From Burkholderia pseudomultivorans (GTDB lineage Bacteria; Pseudomonadota; Gammaproteobacteria; Burkholderiales; Burkholderiaceae): a stretch of DNA of 64,000 nt. The notes under the pieces are model-generated. The model was not told the DNA's origin. It did no database searches and saw nothing but the letters and a program-made list of their open reading frames with translations. The translations under genes were made by a program, and so were the position numbers. Positions 60,249 through 64,000 of this stretch are shown here, piece by piece (positions within the stretch are counted from its first letter, which is position 1; each line of letters begins with the position of its first letter). Location: contig NZ_CP013378.1 of the NCBI RefSeq assembly GCF_001718415.1, positions 4,402,001 through 4,466,000 of the forward strand, in the 5' to 3' direction.

Positions 60249-61335
60249 TCGATTCTCCTTCGACGTAGGTCGCGGTGAGGTTCAGGTCGCGATCGAACAC
60301 GGCGAGGTCGGCCCATGCGCCGCGCTCGAGGCGGCCGCGATCGGCGATGCCGAGGTAGTCGGCCGCGTAGCGCGACATCCGGTTCGACACGTCGGCGATC
60401 GGCAGGCCGAGCGACACGAGGTTGCGCAGCGCCTGGTCCATCGTCAGCGTGCTGCCGGCGAGCGTGCCGTCGGCGAGCCGCACGCCGCCGAGGCACTTCG
60501 TCACGTGCTGGCTGCCGAGCCGGTATTCGCCGTCGGGCATGCCGGTCGCCGACGTGCTGTCGGTCACGACGTACAGGCGCGGGATCGCGCGCAGCGCAGC
60601 ACGAATCGCGCCCGGATGGACGTGCAGCAGGTCGGGAATGATTTCCGCGTATTCGGCATGCGCGAGCGCCGCGCCGACGAGGCCCGGGTTGCGGTGATGC
60701 AGCGGCGACATCGCGTTGAACAGGTGCGTGAAACCGCAGGCGCCGTGCTTGAGCGCGGCGACCGCGTCGTCGTAGGTCGCGAGCGAGTGGCCGAGCTGCA
60801 CGCGCACGCCGCGCGCGGCCATCTCGCCGATGATCTCGATGTGGCCGGCGATTTCCGGCGCGAGCGTGACGACGCGGATCGGCGCGATCGACAGGTACTT
60901 CAGCACTTCGTCGAGCACCGCCGAGACGGCCGCGTCGGGCTGCGCGCCGAGCTTGCCCGGGTTGATGTACGGACCTTCGAGATGCACGCCGAGCACGCGC
61001 GCGCCGCCCGGCGTGCGGGTGCGCGCGACGAGGCCGAGGTTCGCGACGACGTTCATCAGCTCGTCGCGCGGCGCGGTCATCGTGGTGGCGAGCAGGCTCG
61101 TGGTGCCGTACTGCGCGTGCGTGCGCGCGATCGTCTCGATCGCGTCGCCGCCTTCCATCACGTCGGCGCCGCCGCCGCCGTGCACGTGCAGGTCGATGAA
61201 GCCGGGCAGGATGTAGGGTGCGTCGTTCTTCGCGGGATCGGCGGGCGTGCCGTCGAGCCGCGTGATGCGGCCGTTCTCGCTATCGAGCGAACCGTGAATC
61301 CAGCCGTCGGGAGTCAGGATGTTTCCAGTCAGCAT
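60232..61335 (-). CDS. nagA: N-acetylglucosamine-6-phosphate deacetylase
   Basis: A 367-residue amidohydrolase. It shows PGFIDLHVHGGGG (metal-site His pair), GVHLEGPYINP, LGHSLATYDD, FTHLFNAMSPLHHRNPG and VTDSTSATGMPDGEY (catalytic Asp region). It produces GlcN-6-P for the downstream deaminase. The ATG at 61335 has an AGAG site; the in-frame extension upstream is non-coding. It is the first structural gene of the nag operon, 90 bases after the regulator. Confidence 0.96.
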   Translation of the reverse strand: MLTGNILTPDGWIHGSLDSENGRITRLDGTPADPAKNDAPYILPGFIDLHVHGGGGADVMEGGDAIETIARTHAQYGTTSLLATTMTAPRDELMNVVANLGLVARTRTPGGARVLGVHLEGPYINPGKLGAQPDAAVSAVLDEVLKYLSIAPIRVVTLAPEIAGHIEIIGEMAARGVRVQLGHSLATYDDAVAALKHGACGFTHLFNAMSPLHHRNPGLVGAALAHAEYAEIIPDLLHVHPGAIRAALRAIPRLYVVTDSTSATGMPDGEYRLGSQHVTKCLGGVRLADGTLAGSTLTMDQALRNLVSLGLPIADVSNRMSRYAADYLGIADRGRLERGAWADLAVFDRDLNLTATYVEGESIVEYA

Positions 61336-61425
61336 GACATTCTCTTGATGATCTGGTGACGCGAGCGTTCGCGTCGTGATGTGCAAATTCGTTTCGCGCC
61401 TGTCGCGCGCGGGCAGTCTCGCGCG

Positions 61426-62160
61426 TCAGCGTTTCAGTTCGGCGACGAAGTCGTAATAGTCGTCGCGGCAATACGTTTCGCTGACTTCGATCGCGCGCTG
61501 ATCGGCGCCGTAGCCGATGCGCGTGATCACCAGCAGCGCCGCGCCCGGCTTTACCGCCATCCATTTCGCGATTTCGCGCGTCGCGTTGACCGCGCGAAAG
61601 TGCTGCAGCGCGCGCACCACGTTCATGCCGCGCGCCTCGAGGTATTCGTACAGCGACGCGCCGAGCGCCTGCGGATCGGGCACCACCGCGGCCGGCAGCG
61701 TCGAATGCTCGACGGCCATCACGATCCCGTCCGCGCGGCGCAGCCGTTCGAGCCGCGCGACCATCGCGCCGGGCGCGAGGCCGAGATGCACGAGCTCGTC
61801 GCGGCTCGCCGGGCGCAGCCGGCGCGACAGCCACACCGAATCGGGCGTGAAGCCGCGCTGCCGCATCTTCGCGGTGAAGCCGACCAGCCGCGACAGCGGA
61901 TCGGCGACGCGCGGCGTGATGAAGCTGCCCGCGCCGCGCGCCCGCTTGATCAGTCCCTGCTCGGCCAGCAGCGCGAGCGCGCGCCGGGCCGTGATCCGCG
62001 ACACGCCGACCGACGCCGACAGCAGCCGCTCCGAGGGCAGCGCCTCGCCGGCGCGCCACGCGCCGCCGTGAATCGCGCCGGCCAGCTTGCGGGCAAGCTG
62101 CAGATAGAGCGGCGTATCGCTGAGCGGATCGGGCGCCAGTTCGGACCAGCCGGTTTCCAT
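61426..62160 (-). CDS. GntR-family (HutC/NagR-type) transcriptional regulator
   Basis: A 244-residue regulator with an N-terminal winged HTH (PLYLQLARKLAGAIHGG, LPSERLLSASVGVSRITARRALALL) and a C-terminal UTRA ligand domain. The HutC subfamily includes DasR, NagR and YvoA, which bind GlcNAc-6-P or GlcN-6-P, so control of the adjacent nagA-deaminase-PTS genes is very likely. GGAGG precedes the ATG at 62160. Two inverted repeats upstream are candidate operators. Confidence 0.9.
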   Translation of the reverse strand: METGWSELAPDPLSDTPLYLQLARKLAGAIHGGAWRAGEALPSERLLSASVGVSRITARRALALLAEQGLIKRARGAGSFITPRVADPLSRLVGFTAKMRQRGFTPDSVWLSRRLRPASRDELVHLGLAPGAMVARLERLRRADGIVMAVEHSTLPAAVVPDPQALGASLYEYLEARGMNVVRALQHFRAVNATREIAKWMAVKPGAALLVITRIGYGADQRAIEVSETYCRDDYYDFVAELKR

Positions 62161-62226
62161 GTGCCTCCGGGTGTCGGACGACGACCGCAAGCCGTCGAAA
62201 GTGAACGCATTATATAACCACCATAA

Positions 62227-62246
62227 TACCAGTCAACGAACTGGTA
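62227..62246. promoter_or_regulatory. Candidate NagR/DasR-type operator 1
   Basis: TACCAGT-N6-ACTGGTA, seven perfect pairs, 67 bases upstream of the regulator start. The ACTGGT half resembles the DasR/NagR half-site family (TGGT...ACCA). Confidence 0.6.
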
Positions 62247-62417
62247 CTAGGGCTGCGAAAATCGCCGGAAGCCTTGCCCGGCAAGCGGTTTAGTGCCGGA
62301 AAAGCCTTTGTTTACAACGCGGGGAAGGATAGGGATTTACCCGGATTGGTATGCAAGGGGACCGTTTCGGCGTCACATCGGTGGACGTTCCGGAGCTGAA
62401 AATGAGACCGAAATAGA

Positions 62418-62436
62418 ACCAGTTCAGCCAACTGGT
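62418..62436. promoter_or_regulatory. Candidate NagR/DasR-type operator 2
   Basis: ACCAGT-N7-ACTGGT, the same half-sites as operator 1 with one more base between them, 190 bases further upstream and near the dnaE2 stop. Confidence 0.5.
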
Positions 62437-62467
62437 ATGCATGCTGGCCGGCACCCGCGCGCCAGCT

Positions 62468-64000
62468 TCAGTGGAACTCCCGGCTCGACGTGCGCAGGCC
62501 GCCGAGCAGCGGCGTCAGGTCTTCGAAATGCTGCGCGACGAGGTGCCGCACGTCGCTCACGACCTGCCAGACGCCCGACGCCGCGAGCAGTTGCGAATCG
62601 AGCGTCGCGCGACGCTGCCGCGCGAGCAGCTCGGGCCGGACAATCACGTTCACGCAGCCCGTTTCGTCCTCGAGCGTCATGAACATCACGCCGTTCGAGG
62701 TGCCCGGCATCTGGCGTGAGATCACGATCCCGCATGCGCGCGCGAGCCGGCCGTCGGGGCGATCGCGCAACTCGGCCGCGGACGACAGCCGCTGCGCGCG
62801 CAGCGCGGGCCGCAACAGCGCGACCGGGTGACGGTTCAGCGTGAGGCCCGTCGTATCGTAATCGGCGAGGATCTCGTCGGCTTCCGACGGCGCGCCGAGC
62901 GCCGGCCGCTGCGCTTCGTCGATCGGCGCGGCCGCGAGCAGGTCGCGATCCGGCGCCGCGGCGACGGCCTGCCACAACGCGTCGCGGCGATGGCCGGCCA
63001 GCGTCGCGAGCGCGTTCGCGGCGGCGAGCGCTTCGAGGTCGCGGCGTTCGAGCTGCGCGCGGCGCGCGAGTGCGTCGACGTCGTCGAACGGGCCGGCCGC
63101 GCGGGCGGCCTCGATGCGCCGCGCGGCCGCTTCACCGAGGCCGCGCACGAGCGACATGCCGAGCCGCACGGCGGGCTGGCCGTGCGGCGGCGGCTGGTTC
63201 GGCAGCGCTTCGAGCGACGCCTCCCAGTTGCTGTGCGTGACATCGATCGGCAGCACCTGCACGCGGTGGCGCTTCGCGTCCTGCACGAGTTGCGACGGCG
63301 GATAGAAACCCATCGGCTGGCTGTTCAGCAGCGCGGCGAGGAAGATCGCCGGTTCGTGGCATTTGAGCCAGCTGCTCGCGTAGGCCAGCTTGGCGAAGCT
63401 CGCCGCATGGCTTTCGGGAAAGCCGTAATCGCCGAAGCCCTTGATCTGCTCGAAGATCTGCTCGGCGAAATCGGGCGGATAGCCGCGTTCGCGCATCCCG
63501 TCGACGATCTTGGCGTGATACTTCTCGAGATTGCCCTTGCGCTTCCATGCGGCCATCGCGCGACGCAGTTCGTCGGCCTCGCCGGCCGTGAAGCCCGCCG
63601 CGATCATCGCGATCTGCATCACCTGTTCCTGAAAGATCGGCACGCCCTTCGTGCGTTCGAGTGCGGGTTTCAGGTCATCCTTCGGGTAACTGATCTTTTC
63701 GAGCCCCTGTCGCCGTCGCAGATACGGATGCACCGCGCCGCCCTGGATCGGCCCCGGCCGCACGATCGCCACCTCGATCACCAGATCGTAATAGGTGCGC
63801 GGCTGCAGGCGCGGCAGCATCGACATCTGCGCGCGCGACTCGATCTGGAACACGCCGACCGTATCGGCGCCGCAGATCATGTCGTAAGTCGCCTTGTCTT
63901 CCTGAGGAATGTGTTTCAGCGTGAACGGCTTGCCGTCGGCCGCCGGCCCGCGCCACGCGGTGCGCATGTCGAATGCGCGATGCAGCGCCGACAGCATGCC
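62468..64000 (-). CDS. dnaE2: Error-prone DNA polymerase DnaE2, C-terminal part (truncated by window edge)
   Basis: The last ~510 residues of a C-family polymerase; the frame continues past the right edge. It contains the palm/fingers end (TYDMICGADTVGVFQIESRAQMSMLP, FQEQVMQIAMIAAGFTAGEADELRRAM, GFGDYGFPESHAASFAKLAYASSWLK), a helix-hairpin-helix (VRGLGEAAARRI) and the C-terminal OB fold (GIVISRQMPGTSNGVMFMTLEDETG). The short C-terminus after the OB fold, lacking the beta/tau-binding tail of DnaE1, points to the mutasome polymerase DnaE2. imuA/imuB would lie to the right. Confidence 0.92.
   Translation of the reverse strand, partial: GMLSALHRAFDMRTAWRGPAADGKPFTLKHIPQEDKATYDMICGADTVGVFQIESRAQMSMLPRLQPRTYYDLVIEVAIVRPGPIQGGAVHPYLRRRQGLEKISYPKDDLKPALERTKGVPIFQEQVMQIAMIAAGFTAGEADELRRAMAAWKRKGNLEKYHAKIVDGMRERGYPPDFAEQIFEQIKGFGDYGFPESHAASFAKLAYASSWLKCHEPAIFLAALLNSQPMGFYPPSQLVQDAKRHRVQVLPIDVTHSNWEASLEALPNQPPPHGQPAVRLGMSLVRGLGEAAARRIEAARAAGPFDDVDALARRAQLERRDLEALAAANALATLAGHRRDALWQAVAAAPDRDLLAAAPIDEAQRPALGAPSEADEILADYDTTGLTLNRHPVALLRPALRAQRLSSAAELRDRPDGRLARACGIVISRQMPGTSNGVMFMTLEDETGCVNVIVRPELLARQRRATLDSQLLAASGVWQVVSDVRHLVAQHFEDLTPLLGGLRTSSREFH

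Larger units (their letters stand above)
62161..62467. other. Regulatory region between the GntR regulator and dnaE2
   Basis: About 307 bases without a gene. It is AT-richer near 62205-62250, holds the nag promoter region and two ACCAGT/ACTGGT inverted repeats, and a TTGGTATGCA half-site near 62346. Confidence 0.6.

Noticed and set aside
56868..60278. A long plus-strand frame (over 1,100 codons) opposite the PTS fusion and SIS genes
   Set aside because: It is the complement of well-supported genes, has no ribosome site and no recognisable domain.

Overview
The window looks like a stretch of the larger chromosome of a Burkholderia sensu stricto species, most likely from the B. cepacia complex. 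The evidence is the very high GC with GC-ending codons, and gene order typical of the genus: lptCAB-rpoN-hpf-ptsN-hprK-rapZ, mutM/mutY, lolB-ispE-tRNA-Gln-prs-rplY-pth, ferredoxin-coaD-rsmD/ftsY, and cydPABX. No insertion sequence, prophage, CRISPR array or rRNA operon was seen. Nearly all of it is core genome.

Layout: 1-5.2 kb is the end of a fatty-acid/aryl-polyene-type cluster (MMPL exporter, polysaccharide deacetylase, ketosynthase, ketosynthase-like partner, hotdog dehydratase, small secreted protein). 5.2-9.9 kb is a PHA block on the minus strand (phaB, phaA, phasin, orphan ParA ATPase). 9.9-17.9 kb holds repair and housekeeping genes (3-methyladenine glycosylase, small membrane protein, ssb, MFS transporter, uvrA, AI-2E family protein). 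18.0-23.1 kb (minus) carries purU, a NUDIX protein, a LysE exporter, apt and a KefC-type antiporter. 23.2-31.8 kb is one long plus-strand run: Kdo synthesis (kdsD, kdsC), LPS transport (lptC, lptA, lptB), sigma-54, hibernation factor, and the nitrogen-PTS/HPr-kinase/RapZ set. 31.8-41.7 kb contains a Lon-N protein, mutY and mutM (minus), a TPR protein, lolB, ispE, tRNA-Gln, prs, rplY, pth and hisC. 41.8-46.6 kb has ferredoxin, coaD, rsmD, ftsY, maiA and ybiB. 46.7-48.7 kb is leuA preceded by a leader peptide rich in rare CTA leucine codons. 48.8-51.1 kb has a SnoaL-like protein, pagL and rpoH with a perfect CIRCE operator. 51.4-54.6 kb is the cytochrome bd operon, including the 40-residue CydX. 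54.8-62.2 kb is a complete N-acetylglucosamine PTS operon (nagE, fused IIA-HPr-EI, SIS deaminase, nagA, GntR regulator). The right edge cuts into dnaE2.

How the genes connect: envelope biogenesis dominates (Kdo, Lpt, LolB, PagL, and GlcNAc recycling, with RapZ as a GlcN-6-P sensor in other bacteria). Two phosphotransfer systems are present, the regulatory PtsN/HprK pair and the GlcNAc transport system.

The most interesting non-coding signals are: the leucine attenuator-like leader before leuA; the CIRCE element at rpoH; abrupt AT-rich, rare-codon 3' portions of ispE (with two sigma70-like promoters for tRNA-Gln/prs) and rpoN; a probably leaderless kdsD transcript; paired inverted repeats upstream of the GntR regulator; FNR/Anr-like boxes before cydPABX; and an unassigned minus-strand terminator downstream of ssb. 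NagE also carries a second IIB domain whose catalytic cysteine is replaced by alanine. All assignments come from reading the sequence; no database search was run.
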